Source: Alphaproteobacteria bacterium (GTDB lineage: Bacteria > Pseudomonadota > Alphaproteobacteria > RF32 > CAG-239). Taken from it: a stretch of DNA of 64,000 nt. Every line of letters begins with the position of its first letter. Position 1 is the stretch's first letter. The stretch spans positions 36,228-100,227 of the forward strand of contig JAFUBQ010000002.1 of the NCBI GenBank assembly GCA_017460085.1, in the 5' to 3' direction. The position numbers were made by a program, and so were the translations under genes. Below are positions 34,857 through 43,090 of the stretch, in pieces. A model generated the notes under the pieces. That model was not told the origin of the DNA. It saw nothing but the letters and a program-made list of their open reading frames with translations, and ran no database searches.

Positions 34857-35759
34857 TTAACGTTGTTCCAATATATCTAAAATTGTGCTGAGTTCAGCCG
34901 GACTTTTGTAATGTAATACTACACGACCTTTGCCGTTTTTTCCAGCATTAATTTTAACTTTTAGTTTTAGTTTTGCCTCTAGGTCACGCATAATTTCTTC
35001 CAAATCAACATCGCTGATGCGTGCCTGTTTTACTCTTGGCTGCCGGCGCTTATTTGCCGCTACTAATTTTTCAGTTTCACGCACGCTTAAGTCGCGTGCA
35101 ATAATTTCTTCTGCCAGTTCTTCGGCATTTTCAACCCCAACTAAAGCTCTGGCATGACCGGCACTTAATTTTCCATCATTTACGGCTGCTTGAACACCGG
35201 CCGGCAACAACAGCAAACGCAGCGCATTGGTAATATAGCTGCGTGAACGCCCCACAATTTTACTAACGTTTTCTTGTGTGTAGGCAAATTCGTCAAGCAA
35301 TCGGTTAATACCTTCAGCTTCTTCAATAGGTGTTAAATTTTCGCGCTGTAAGTTTTCAATTAAAGCAATTTCCAGCGCCTCTTCATCGCTCAAATCCTTA
35401 ATAACAGCCGGCACATTTTTCAATCCGGCCATTTGCGCCGCCCGCCAACGGCGTTCTCCGGCAATAATTTCAAAACCCTCACCGCTGTGCCGCAATAATA
35501 GAGGCTGCAAAACGCCCTTTTCTTTAATTGATGCACTTAAAGCCTTTAAGGCTTCGTCATCAAATTTTTGCCGCGGCTGAAAACGGCATGGACGAATAAG
35601 AGAAATATCAACTTCGCTGCTTGGTTCTTTAAATACAGTGTTCTCAGCAATCTTTTCAAGCTTTGGCGCTTCGGCCACATCGTCCCAGCTGATAACATCT
35701 TCGCCGAATAACGACTCCAAACCACGCCCTAAACCGTGTTTTTTATTGTTTGCACTCAT
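34857..35759 (-). CDS. parB: Chromosome partitioning protein ParB
   Basis: 300-residue CTP-dependent DNA clamp that loads at parS. N-terminal HGLGRGLESLFGED (ParA contact), CTP-binding GERRWRAAQMAGL, the HTH region YTQENVSKIVGRSRSYITNALRLL, and a C-terminal dimerisation domain ending LDILEQR are all present. Two perfect parS sites lie at 37894 and 40820, 2-5 kb away. Its ATG directly follows the parA stop. Confidence 0.96.
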   Translation of the reverse strand: MSANNKKHGLGRGLESLFGEDVISWDDVAEAPKLEKIAENTVFKEPSSEVDISLIRPCRFQPRQKFDDEALKALSASIKEKGVLQPLLLRHSGEGFEIIAGERRWRAAQMAGLKNVPAVIKDLSDEEALEIALIENLQRENLTPIEEAEGINRLLDEFAYTQENVSKIVGRSRSYITNALRLLLLPAGVQAAVNDGKLSAGHARALVGVENAEELAEEIIARDLSVRETEKLVAANKRRQPRVKQARISDVDLEEIMRDLEAKLKLKVKINAGKNGKGRVVLHYKSPAELSTILDILEQR

Positions 35760-36527
35760 CTATAAAACCCCTTCTCGTTGTAAAAATTCCTTAGCCAGCT
35801 GAATATATGCCTGCGCACCGCTGCACTTAAAATCATAAATCAAAATCGGTTTGCCGTATGATGGCGCCTCGGCAATACGCACACAACGCGGAATAACTGT
35901 TAGATAAACCTTGTCGCCAAAATATTTGCGCACATCAGCCTCAATCATTTTGCTTAAATTATTCTGCCGACTGAACATTGTCAGCACAATTCCCTGCAAT
36001 GCAAGCGCTGGATTAAAATTGCGCTTAACGGCATTAATGTTCTTAATTAAATCAGTTAACCCTTCCAAAGCTAAAAATTCGCATTGCAGCGGCACCATCA
36101 CCGAATTTGACGCTACCATAGCATTAATTGTAATTAAATTAAGCGAAGGCGGGCAATCTATCAATACATAATCATAGTTTTCTTGCAAGCGCCGCATGGC
36201 TTTCTTAAAAATAAATTCACGCCCGTCTAAATCAACAAGCTCAACCTCAGCCGCCGCTAAATCAGGCGCTGACGGTAACAAATCAAAATTAGGCACGTCT
36301 GTTGAAACAATTGCTTTATTAACATCGCAATTTCCAACTAGAACACCATATGATGACGGCGCACCTTTTTGCTTTTTAATTCCCATTGAGGTTGTTGCGT
36401 TGCCCTGCGGGTCAAAGTCTATAACAAGCACCTTTTTGCCGATGGCCGCTAATGCCGTGGCAATATTAATTGTGGTGGTGGTTTTTCCTACACCGCCCTT
36501 GCGATTTGCTACTGAAATTATCTTCAT
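35760..36527 (-). CDS. parA: Chromosome partitioning ATPase ParA
   Basis: 255 residues with deviant Walker A KGGVGKTTTTINIA, switch I FDPQGNATTSMG and Walker B DYVLIDCPPSL. Start ATG 36527 (AAGGA 8 bases upstream) overlaps the rsmG stop as ATGA; the frame remains open upstream but that part lies inside rsmG. ParA gradients move ParB-parS complexes toward the poles. Confidence 0.96.
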   Translation of the reverse strand: MKIISVANRKGGVGKTTTTINIATALAAIGKKVLVIDFDPQGNATTSMGIKKQKGAPSSYGVLVGNCDVNKAIVSTDVPNFDLLPSAPDLAAAEVELVDLDGREFIFKKAMRRLQENYDYVLIDCPPSLNLITINAMVASNSVMVPLQCEFLALEGLTDLIKNINAVKRNFNPALALQGIVLTMFSRQNNLSKMIEADVRKYFGDKVYLTVIPRCVRIAEAPSYGKPILIYDFKCSGAQAYIQLAKEFLQREGVL

Positions 36528-37150
36528 CTTTTTTTCCTTAAATTCGTCATTTCCAGCACAACACCGTCTACGCACTGCTTATTCGGATAAACGGTTAAAT
36601 CATATTTCCAATGTTCCGCAGCCTGCGTATCTTCTTCCGCCCACTTTTGACCTTTTAAAAACAGCATTTTGGTTTTTGGAGAGCCAACATGCGCAGCATA
36701 ACCGCATAAAACATCAAGCAAAGCAACCGCACGCGCCGTTATCACATCAACATCTTTAAATACAGTGTTTTCTACACGATTATTGATAACTTCAACATTT
36801 TTCAGCTCTAATTTTTCACAAACATCTTTTAAATACACTGTTTTTTTCGTTATACTTTCAATCAACGTTATTTTGACTGACGTATTCCGTTGGGCTAACA
36901 AAATAGCCAGCACAATTCCAGGAAAACCAGCTCCACTTCCGATATCAACCAGATGTTTTGCGCTTTCCGGTATATAGTTAATAAGCTGTGCTGAATCCAA
37001 AATATGCCGTGACCAAACATCAAGCATTGAATTTTTGCTAACCAAATTCATCTTGCTGTTCCATTCACCTAAAAGTGCGGCAAACTTTTGCAACTTAGCA
37101 AATTCTGCCTCTGAAATTCCGGCGTTTTTTACTTCAATTTCTAAATTCAT
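36524..37150 (-). CDS. rsmG: 16S rRNA (guanine-527 N7) methyltransferase RsmG
   Basis: 208-residue SAM-dependent methyltransferase. Motif I DIGSGAGFPGIVLAI and downstream VTARAVALLDVL are intact. AGAGGA is 5 bases ahead of the ATG. It heads the rsmG-parA-parB run; in other alphaproteobacteria mnmG would follow directly upstream, but here about 830 bp of repeats and an HTH gene plus a PHP gene come first. Confidence 0.95.
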   Translation of the reverse strand: MNLEIEVKNAGISEAEFAKLQKFAALLGEWNSKMNLVSKNSMLDVWSRHILDSAQLINYIPESAKHLVDIGSGAGFPGIVLAILLAQRNTSVKITLIESITKKTVYLKDVCEKLELKNVEVINNRVENTVFKDVDVITARAVALLDVLCGYAAHVGSPKTKMLFLKGQKWAEEDTQAAEHWKYDLTVYPNKQCVDGVVLEMTNLRKKR

Positions 37151-37301
37151 TTTTTCCTCTTAATTTCAAGTATGAATCAATCTTTTTTTAAGCGCAATAT
37201 ATTTTAGAGGTTATACATTTAAAATTTTTTTGCATAAATCATCACTTGTGACGCGAAATAATAGTAACCTCATTGCCGCGAGTGAAGCAGAATAATAATT
37301 C

Positions 37302-37418
37302 TCATCGCTCGCCGAGTGAAACGAGTGCAAAAAATGTCATTCCTTGCACGGCGCTGTGCGTCCATTTTATGTCATCGCTCGATTCCGTAGGAATCGTCCA
37401 GCGATCTTCGAATTAAAA
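37302..37418 (+). repeat. 117-bp direct repeat, copy 1
   Basis: It matches 41262-41378 in the same orientation with about six differences. It contains nested hairpins: CGATTCC-gta-GGAATCG inside ATCGCT...AGCGAT, and a CTCG...CGAG stem. The base changes between copies fall mostly in loops or paired stem positions (for example loop GTA versus GCA). Confidence 0.9.
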
Positions 37419-37561
37419 AACAAAAAATGCTTTACAAAGTTAAATATTTAAAATAATCTGCGTTTGTCAGCCGGTTTTCGGCTGATGGAGTATCGTAACT
37501 CCTTAAACCAAAACTCCTCCTTTGAGGGGAGCCGGCGGAATATACTGAATACACTATACTG
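37418..37561 (+). repeat. Outer inverted repeat, left arm (~143 bp)
   Basis: It matches the reverse complement of 41086-41227 with scattered mismatches. Shared landmarks: TTAAATATTTAAAATAATCT, a CAGCCGGTTTTCGGCTG-type hairpin, GATGGAGTATC and GGCGGAATATA. On the right arm the last part is the start of a degraded HTH gene; here that coding start is present only as a relic and the functional HTH gene begins 90 bp further on. Confidence 0.85.
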
Positions 37562-37583
37562 ACCATAAACAGTTACGAACTCC

Positions 37584-37615
37584 CCTTGCCTAAAACGGCA
37601 AGGTTTTTGTTTTTA
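37584..37615 (+). terminator. Rho-independent terminator before the HTH gene
   Basis: Perfect stem CCTTGCC/GGCAAGG with a 6-base loop TAAAAC, followed by TTTTTGTTTTT. No plus-strand gene precedes it, so it may insulate the HTH gene or belong to the repeat module. Confidence 0.7.
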
Positions 37616-37650
37616 ATTCTACAAAAACTTTTTAAGTGAGTTCTAAAAAA

Positions 37651-37875
37651 ATGAGTAATAATCACTTTATCAATCGAGAAAGCCGCGAAGAATTGGGCTA
37701 TGCTTTGTGGCTATTGCGGCGCGAACGGCGGCTGAATTTGGCACGCTTGAGCCAAAAAGTGAACATACCGGCACGGGTGCTGAATGAAATTGAGCGCGGG
37801 CGGCATTTTGAGTTTTGCGCCGTGTGCCGGCTGATGACTTTCTATGGCAAAAAGCTGAAAATATGTTTTGAATAA
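37651..37875 (+). CDS. Small helix-turn-helix protein linked to repeat module
   Basis: 74 residues. A single HTH-like domain: REELGYALWLLRRERRL, LARLSQKVNIPARVLNEIERGR, followed by a C-terminal FYGKKLKICFE tail. Layout is that of XRE-type regulators cut to the DNA-binding core. ATG 37651 is preferred over GTG 37636, although the ribosome site is weak. It stands alone on the plus strand in a minus-strand cluster, flanked by repeats and just before a parS site. A degraded inverted homologue lies at 40953-41114. Confidence 0.7.
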   Translation: MSNNHFINRESREELGYALWLLRRERRLNLARLSQKVNIPARVLNEIERGRHFEFCAVCRLMTFYGKKLKICFE

Positions 37876-37888
37876 AACTCGTATTTTT

Positions 37889-37973
37889 TAAAATGTTTCA
37901 CGTGAAACATTTGCCACTTTTGCCATTTAATTCAATAACTTAAATGCCATTTTTAAATTCTGTTTTGCACAAA
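37889..37973 (+). repeat. Inner inverted repeat, left arm, containing parS
   Basis: About 85 bp matching the reverse complement of 40756-40840 with only about four differences. It carries the parS site at one end and TTTAAATTCTGTTTTGCAC at the other. The arms point outward from the PHP-mnmG pair with parS distal. Confidence 0.9.
37894..37909. promoter_or_regulatory. parS site 1 (ParB binding)
   Basis: TGTTTCACGTGAAACA, a perfect match to the bacterial parS consensus, and the core of a longer 22-bp perfect palindrome (37891-37912). parAB lies 1.4-3 kb away. Confidence 0.93.
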
Positions 37974-37983
37974 TTCAAGGCAC

Positions 37984-38835
37984 TTAAAATTGTAACCTTT
38001 GCATTATTTTACACTGTTGCAATTTTTCTTCTGCTGCCGCAAAATCTCTTCCTAACTCATCAGCGTGGTGTGCATCATCACTGATAAGCATCGTAATATT
38101 GCGCTTTGCCGCCTCAAGCAATATGTTTTCGTTCGGATAAAAATCGCCGATTTTGCGCAGTCCTTTGGTGCTGATTTCCATAGGTACATTATTGACTGCC
38201 AACGCATCAAGAACAGCAGTTTTTTCATTCCAAAAATCATTCGGGCCACAAATTTCATCACCCAGGCGGCGCGCATAATCCAAATGCGCTAAAAACTTAA
38301 ACATTCTGCTCTCGATAGCCTGTTTAATTGTTTTAAAGTGGCGGGATAAATATTCTTGATAAATTGCTGAATCGTCGTAAATTTTCGGCAAATCAGTCAG
38401 ATTTATAATATTTTCTCCGCTTTCATCAAACACAAAATGGTTGCCACTAATTACATAGTCATAATCAAGCTGTGCCAAAAAATTTTGCAGTTCTTCCAGC
38501 CACCCGTCATAAGTAAAAAAATCTACCTCAAAACCAACATGCAGCTTAAAATTTTCAGCTTTTGCTACTTGCCGTATTTCATCGCAATGGCGCTGAAATC
38601 GTTCTAAAATTTCATTAAAATCTGTGCAATATATATGTTTTTCATCTTTCATATGTTGATTAACCAAACATGAGGGACTTTGCCACATATTTTTGTGCAC
38701 AATCAAATGGTCGCTGATGCCGAGTTCCGTAAAACCTATGGATTTAGCTTGCCGCACCATATCGCAGATGCTGCACCTGCCGTCTGAAAAATTTGTGTGC
38801 GAATGGTATGAAAATGTTTGAACATTATTTTGCAT
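37984..38835 (-). CDS. PHP-domain histidinol-phosphatase-like protein
   Basis: 283 residues of the PHP fold: [11 protein letters not shown] (metal ligands), [30 protein letters not shown] and [12 protein letters not shown] supply the usual His/Asp ligands of trinuclear metal phosphoesterases. It is closest in pattern to HisJ/HisK histidinol phosphatases, but no other his gene is near, so the substrate is uncertain. It overlaps mnmG by 11 bases. In relatives mnmG is usually followed by rsmG, so this gene is an insertion in the conserved cluster. Confidence 0.8.
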   Translation of the reverse strand: MQNNVQTFSYHSHTNFSDGRCSICDMVRQAKSIGFTELGISDHLIVHKNMWQSPSCLVNQHMKDEKHIYCTDFNEILERFQRHCDEIRQVAKAENFKLHVGFEVDFFTYDGWLEELQNFLAQLDYDYVISGNHFVFDESGENIINLTDLPKIYDDSAIYQEYLSRHFKTIKQAIESRMFKFLAHLDYARRLGDEICGPNDFWNEKTAVLDALAVNNVPMEISTKGLRKIGDFYPNENILLEAAKRNITMLISDDAHHADELGRDFAAAEEKLQQCKIMQRLQF

Positions 38836-40675
38836 GCTTTATATATCCCAAAATTGCCATCACCGCTGCCGGTGTTACGCCGGTAATTCGCGATGCCTCG
38901 CCGATAGTTTTCGGCCGAACCGTTGACAAGCGCTGCACCATTTCGGTTGAAAGTCCGCCGATAGAAGCATAATCTATATCGTCACGAATTTGCAAATTTT
39001 CATCTTTTTTAAACAGAGCAACATCTTCAAGTTCACGTTTTAAATAGCCGGAATATTTTGCATCAATATCAATTTGTTCATAAACTTTATCTTCTATGTC
39101 TTTGATTTTATTATCTAAACTTTCAAGAACTTCACGCTTCACTTCAGGATAAGCCATCAATTCTTTTAAGCTCTTTCTGCCTTTTTGCTTGATACTAATT
39201 CCGGCCGCTTCAATTTGCATATATGGGATAATTGTATGAATGCAATGGTAATCAAATTCTTTAATTTTTTGCATTTTTTGCATATATGCCGCATAACGTT
39301 CTTCACCAACACAACCTACCTGATAGCCAATTTCGGTTAAGCGCGCATCGGCATTATCTGCCCGTAGCAAAAGGCGATATTCGGAACGTGAAGTAAACAT
39401 TCTGTATGGTTCATCAACTCCTTTTGTAATAAGGTCATCAATCATAACTCCGATATAACCCTGACTGCGGTCAATAAACAATTCTTTACCTTTATTCTGC
39501 GCTGCAAGTGCGGCATTCACACCCGCCACCAAACCTTGCGCAGCGGCTTCTTCATAACCGGTGGTTCCGTTAATTTGTCCGGCTAAATATAGTCCGCCAA
39601 TTTTCTTAACCTGCAAACAATGGTCTAACTCTTGCGGGTCAACATAGTCATATTCAATGGCATAAGCATAGCGCAAAATTTCTACATTTTCTAAGCCTTT
39701 CATCGTATGAATAAAGGCATCTTGAACATCAGCCGGCAGCGAGGTGGAAATGCCGTTTGGATAAACAACATCGGTATCATATCCCTCCGGCTCTAAGAAA
39801 ATTTGATGTGCCGTGCGGTCGGCAAAGCGCACCAACTTATCTTCAATGCTTGGGCAATAGCGCGGTCCGCGGCCGGTAATTAAGCCGGAAAACAATGCGC
39901 ATTTTTCAAAATTAGCCCGAATAATTTTGTGGGTTTCTTCATTAGTATAAGTAATTCCGCACTCAATTTGCCTATTATTTAATTTTTCGGTTAAAAATGA
40001 AAACGGCTGCGGATTTTCATCACCGGCTTGCTTTTCCAAAATATTCCAATTTATGGTATTACCGTTTAAACGCGCCGGTGTTCCGGTTTTCAAGCGTCCA
40101 AGTTTTAAGCCTTTTTGCTTTAAATACGGTGTTACACCGCTGCAGGCAATGTCGCCAACTCGACCGCCAATGCTGGTTTGGTGACCGGTGAACATAACGC
40201 CATTTAAAAATGTGCCGGTTGTTAAAACCACAGCTTTTGCATTAATATGCTCGCCATCGGCTGTTATTATGCCGATTATTTTATCTTCAGCAAAAATCAA
40301 GCCTTCAACCGCCGCTTCTTTAATTTCTAAATTAGGTGTTTGTTTTAAGGCTTCGAGCATATATTTTCGATAAAGCGCACGGTCAGCTTGCGCACGCGGT
40401 CCGCGCACGGCCGGCCCTTTGGAAAGGTTAAGCATTCTAAACTGGATACCGGCTTTATCAATAACTTTACCCATTAAACCGTCAAGCGCATCAATTTCAC
40501 GTACCAAATGTCCTTTGCCTAAACCGCCGATAGCCGGATTGCACGACATCTCGCCGATTGTGGCAATTTTGTGCGTTATCAATAGCGTGTTTGCACCGGT
40601 TCTGGCCGCCGCAGCACAGGCCTCACAGCCGGCATGTCCGCCGCCGACCACAATTACATCGTATATTTTTTCCAT
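38825..40675 (-). CDS. mnmG: tRNA uridine 5-carboxymethylaminomethyl modification enzyme MnmG
   Basis: 616-residue FAD enzyme that with MnmE modifies U34 of tRNAs. FAD motif [23 protein letters not shown] region lies at the N-terminus; [29 protein letters not shown] and the C-terminal helical domain ([18 protein letters not shown]) are conserved. ATG 40675 has GAGG 5 bases upstream; codons further up are open but lie outside the conserved start. Confidence 0.96.
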   Translation of the reverse strand: MEKIYDVIVVGGGHAGCEACAAAARTGANTLLITHKIATIGEMSCNPAIGGLGKGHLVREIDALDGLMGKVIDKAGIQFRMLNLSKGPAVRGPRAQADRALYRKYMLEALKQTPNLEIKEAAVEGLIFAEDKIIGIITADGEHINAKAVVLTTGTFLNGVMFTGHQTSIGGRVGDIACSGVTPYLKQKGLKLGRLKTGTPARLNGNTINWNILEKQAGDENPQPFSFLTEKLNNRQIECGITYTNEETHKIIRANFEKCALFSGLITGRGPRYCPSIEDKLVRFADRTAHQIFLEPEGYDTDVVYPNGISTSLPADVQDAFIHTMKGLENVEILRYAYAIEYDYVDPQELDHCLQVKKIGGLYLAGQINGTTGYEEAAAQGLVAGVNAALAAQNKGKELFIDRSQGYIGVMIDDLITKGVDEPYRMFTSRSEYRLLLRADNADARLTEIGYQVGCVGEERYAAYMQKMQKIKEFDYHCIHTIIPYMQIEAAGISIKQKGRKSLKELMAYPEVKREVLESLDNKIKDIEDKVYEQIDIDAKYSGYLKRELEDVALFKKDENLQIRDDIDYASIGGLSTEMVQRLSTVRPKTIGEASRITGVTPAAVMAILGYIKHAK

Positions 40676-40755
40676 TCTAACCTCATATTTAGCGCACATC
40701 ATACACATTTTGCTGCAAAATGCAACAGTCTTTTATATCATTTTTAATTTATATT

Positions 40756-40840
40756 TTTGTGCAAAACAGAATTTAAAAATGGCATTTAAGTTATTGAATT
40801 AAATAGTTAAAGTGGCAAATGTTTCACGTGAAACATTTTT
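40756..40840 (-). repeat. Inner inverted repeat, right arm, containing parS
   Basis: Reverse-complement partner of 37889-37973, differing at about four positions near GCCACTTT. It overlaps the promoter side of mnmG. Confidence 0.9.
40820..40835. promoter_or_regulatory. parS site 2 (ParB binding)
   Basis: Second TGTTTCACGTGAAACA, with the same 22-bp extended palindrome at 40817-40838. The centre-to-centre distance from site 1 is 2,926 bp. It lies 145 bp upstream of the mnmG start, so ParB spreading could affect mnmG expression (inference). Confidence 0.93.
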
Positions 40841-40952
40841 AAGAAAGGCAGTAAAAGTGTTAGAATATATAAACAGAGTCTGTAGTTGATATAATAAATC
40901 TTGTCGTGGTGTTCGCTGCATTCAACCCCGCATGATGGCAAAGGCTTAGTTA

Positions 40953-41114
40953 TTATTCCAATTCTGTTTTACCATAAAATTCGAACAGGTTTGTTAAAGC
41001 ACCATAGCGCATTGACCGCCCCAGTTCCATACTTTCAATCACTTTCGCCGGAATACCGGTTTGTGTTGCAACACTGCTAACATTCAGTATGACGTATTCA
41101 ATATATTCCGCCAT
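40953..41114 (-). pseudogene. Degraded homologue of the small HTH gene
   Basis: A 53-codon frame from ATG 41114 to TAA 40953 encodes ATQTGIPAKVIESMELGRSM...FEFYGKTELE, aligning with LSQKVNIPARVLNEIERGRHF...MTFYGKKLKICFE of the 74-aa HTH protein at 37651. The first ~20 residues of the domain are missing and no ribosome site is properly spaced. It lies in inverted orientation at the mirror position around PHP-mnmG, next to the outer repeat arm. Confidence 0.7.
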
Positions 41115-41227
41115 CTCCCCTTAAAGGGAGTTCATTTGTTAGGGAGTTAGGATACTCCATCAGCCGAACACCAGCTGACAAACACAGATTATTTTAAATA
41201 TTTAACTTCGTAAAGAATTTTTTGTTT
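41086..41227 (-). repeat. Outer inverted repeat, right arm
   Basis: Reverse-complement partner of 37418-37561. It includes the start region of the HTH relic and an ACTCC...GGAGT stem. Several single-base differences and small indels separate the arms, more than in the inner repeat. Confidence 0.85.
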
Positions 41228-41261
41228 CTTTATGGTCATAAATCCAATTAAAAAGAATATG

Positions 41262-41378
41262 TCATCGCTCGCCGAGCGGAGCGAGTGCAAAAAATGTCAT
41301 TCCTTGCGCGGCGCTGCGCGTCCATTTTATGTCATCGCTCGATTCCGCAGGAATCGTCCAGCGATCTTCGAATTAAAA
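41262..41378 (+). repeat. 117-bp direct repeat, copy 2
   Basis: Same orientation as 37302-37418, exactly 3,960 bp away. In this copy the hairpin loop is GCA (CGATTCC-gca-GGAATCG) and the GCGC-rich stem is perfect (TGCGCGGCGCTGCGCG). Confidence 0.9.
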
Positions 41379-41534
41379 TAATCGGTAGATCCTCTGACTC
41401 GTCTGCGCTTTGCGCATCCGAGAGGGATGACATTATTATTTTGTTGCACTGAAGTATGGGAATCCTCACGTCACATTCTTCAAATGCTCCTCAGAATGAC
41501 AGCGCCAGTGAAAATAGAACAAAAGACTTTAAAG
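41379..41534. other. Hairpin-rich intergenic DNA downstream of mnmE
   Basis: No gene. Paired segments include CCTCT...AGAGG around TGCGC-ttt-GCGCA (41392-41433) and GTCAcATTCT...AGAATGAC (about 41470-41501). No clear T tract follows the mnmE stop. Confidence 0.5.
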
Positions 41535-42875
41535 TTATTTACCAATGCAAAAGCTGCTGAAAATTTTATTAAGAACTTCGTCAACTTCAACACGGCCGGT
41601 AATTTTACCAATTGCACGGCAGGCTAAGCGGATATCTTCGGCTGCAAGCTCTATTTCTTTATCCAAATTAAAGCGCAACAAGTTTTCCAAACATTCTTGC
41701 AAAGCTTCACGATAGCGTTGTCTAGTTATAATTTGAGTTGAAGAACTATTATACATCTCACTGAAATAGCTATATATTTTATCGGTTATGGCACTTATAT
41801 TTTCACTATTTTTAGCGCTTATCAAAATGCAACCAGAATTTTGCAGATTTTGTTTTTGTTCCGGTGTTAATTTATCGCTTTTATTTGCAACGACTATGTA
41901 GTTGTTTTCAGCAGAAAAATAATCGTTAAAAATATCTGGAGAATCAACAGAGGCATCAAACATAAACAATTTAAAATCTGCCGTTGTTATTTTTTCTTTT
42001 GCCAACGAAACTCCTATTTTTTCAACTGAATCTGTGGTTTCACGCAATCCTGCAGTGTCTGCAAAAATAACCGGAAAACCATTTAAATCAATATAAGTTT
42101 CAATAACATCGCGGGTGGTGCCGGCAACATCAGAAACTATTGCCACATTTCTTTTTGCTATTGCATTTATTAAACTTGATTTTCCCGCATTAACCGGTCC
42201 AGCAATTGCAACTCTGAAGCCATCACGCAAGCGTTCTTCTATTTTATTAACCTGTAAATGATTTTTTATTTCATTTCCGATAGTTAGCACATCATTAGAT
42301 AGTTTAAATACAGTGTTCTTAGGTATATTTTCATCAGGAAAATCTATATAGGCTTCAACATAAGCCAAAACATCTACCAACCTATTGCGCCAACTCTCGT
42401 ATAAAGAAAGCAAAGCTCCGCCCATTTGCTGTAAAGCAACTTTTCGTTGAAGCGATGTTTCTGCTTCTATTAAATCAGCCAAACCTTCGGCGGCGGTTAA
42501 ATCCATTTTTCCGTTATAAAATGCACGTTTAGAAAACTCGCCGGCTGTTGCTAAACGAAAATCCTTTATGCAGGATAATGCGTCTAATATGCCTCGGATA
42601 ACGGCTTTAGAGCCATGACAGTTAATTTCAACCACGTTTTCACCGGTAAAAGAGTGCGGAGCTTTGAAACCGACTATTAAGCAATTATCTAAAATTTCAC
42701 CGCAATTATTATGCAATGACAATAAATACATCTTTCTGCTTTCAACCTGTGCAGACGGTTTTGAAGTAAGTTTATCAAAAACATCAAAAGCAGATTCACC
42801 GGAAATGCGAAAAACTGCTACTCCTGATTTTCCGCTTGCGGTTGAAAGCGCATATATGGTCTTATTATCCGTCAT
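41535..42875 (-). CDS. mnmE: tRNA modification GTPase MnmE
   Basis: 446 residues from ATG 42875 (an ATG at 42887 is also possible). N-terminal formyl-THF-binding domain, then a G domain inserted in the helical domain: G1 GPVNAGKSSLINA, G2/G3 VAGTTRDVIETY and DTAGLRETTDSVEKIG, G4 NKSDK, and the essential C-terminal Cys in FCIGK. It works with MnmG. The usual alphaproteobacterial neighbour rho lies on the other side of the autotransporter and is now on the opposite strand. Confidence 0.96.
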   Translation of the reverse strand: MTDNKTIYALSTASGKSGVAVFRISGESAFDVFDKLTSKPSAQVESRKMYLLSLHNNCGEILDNCLIVGFKAPHSFTGENVVEINCHGSKAVIRGILDALSCIKDFRLATAGEFSKRAFYNGKMDLTAAEGLADLIEAETSLQRKVALQQMGGALLSLYESWRNRLVDVLAYVEAYIDFPDENIPKNTVFKLSNDVLTIGNEIKNHLQVNKIEERLRDGFRVAIAGPVNAGKSSLINAIAKRNVAIVSDVAGTTRDVIETYIDLNGFPVIFADTAGLRETTDSVEKIGVSLAKEKITTADFKLFMFDASVDSPDIFNDYFSAENNYIVVANKSDKLTPEQKQNLQNSGCILISAKNSENISAITDKIYSYFSEMYNSSSTQIITRQRYREALQECLENLLRFNLDKEIELAAEDIRLACRAIGKITGRVEVDEVLNKIFSSFCIGK

Positions 42876-43090
42876 TATTTTTTCCATTTAAATTATTGCC
42901 CTTTTTTTGAGCGTAGAAGCGTTGTTTTTTTATTAATGAACAATCTATCATTTTTTTTAAATCCGTCAACTCTAAAAGCTTTTGGCGGATAAAAAATTTT
43001 TAGCCGTTTTCTAAAGTTGCTATACTTTTACCAAAATTTAAATCTTTGCTTATAGGATATAGTCGAGATTATGTATCTGAAAGGTTTACT

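Noticed and set aside
37302..41378. CRISPR array
   Set aside because: The repeats are long, few and not regularly spaced, and no cas gene is in the window.
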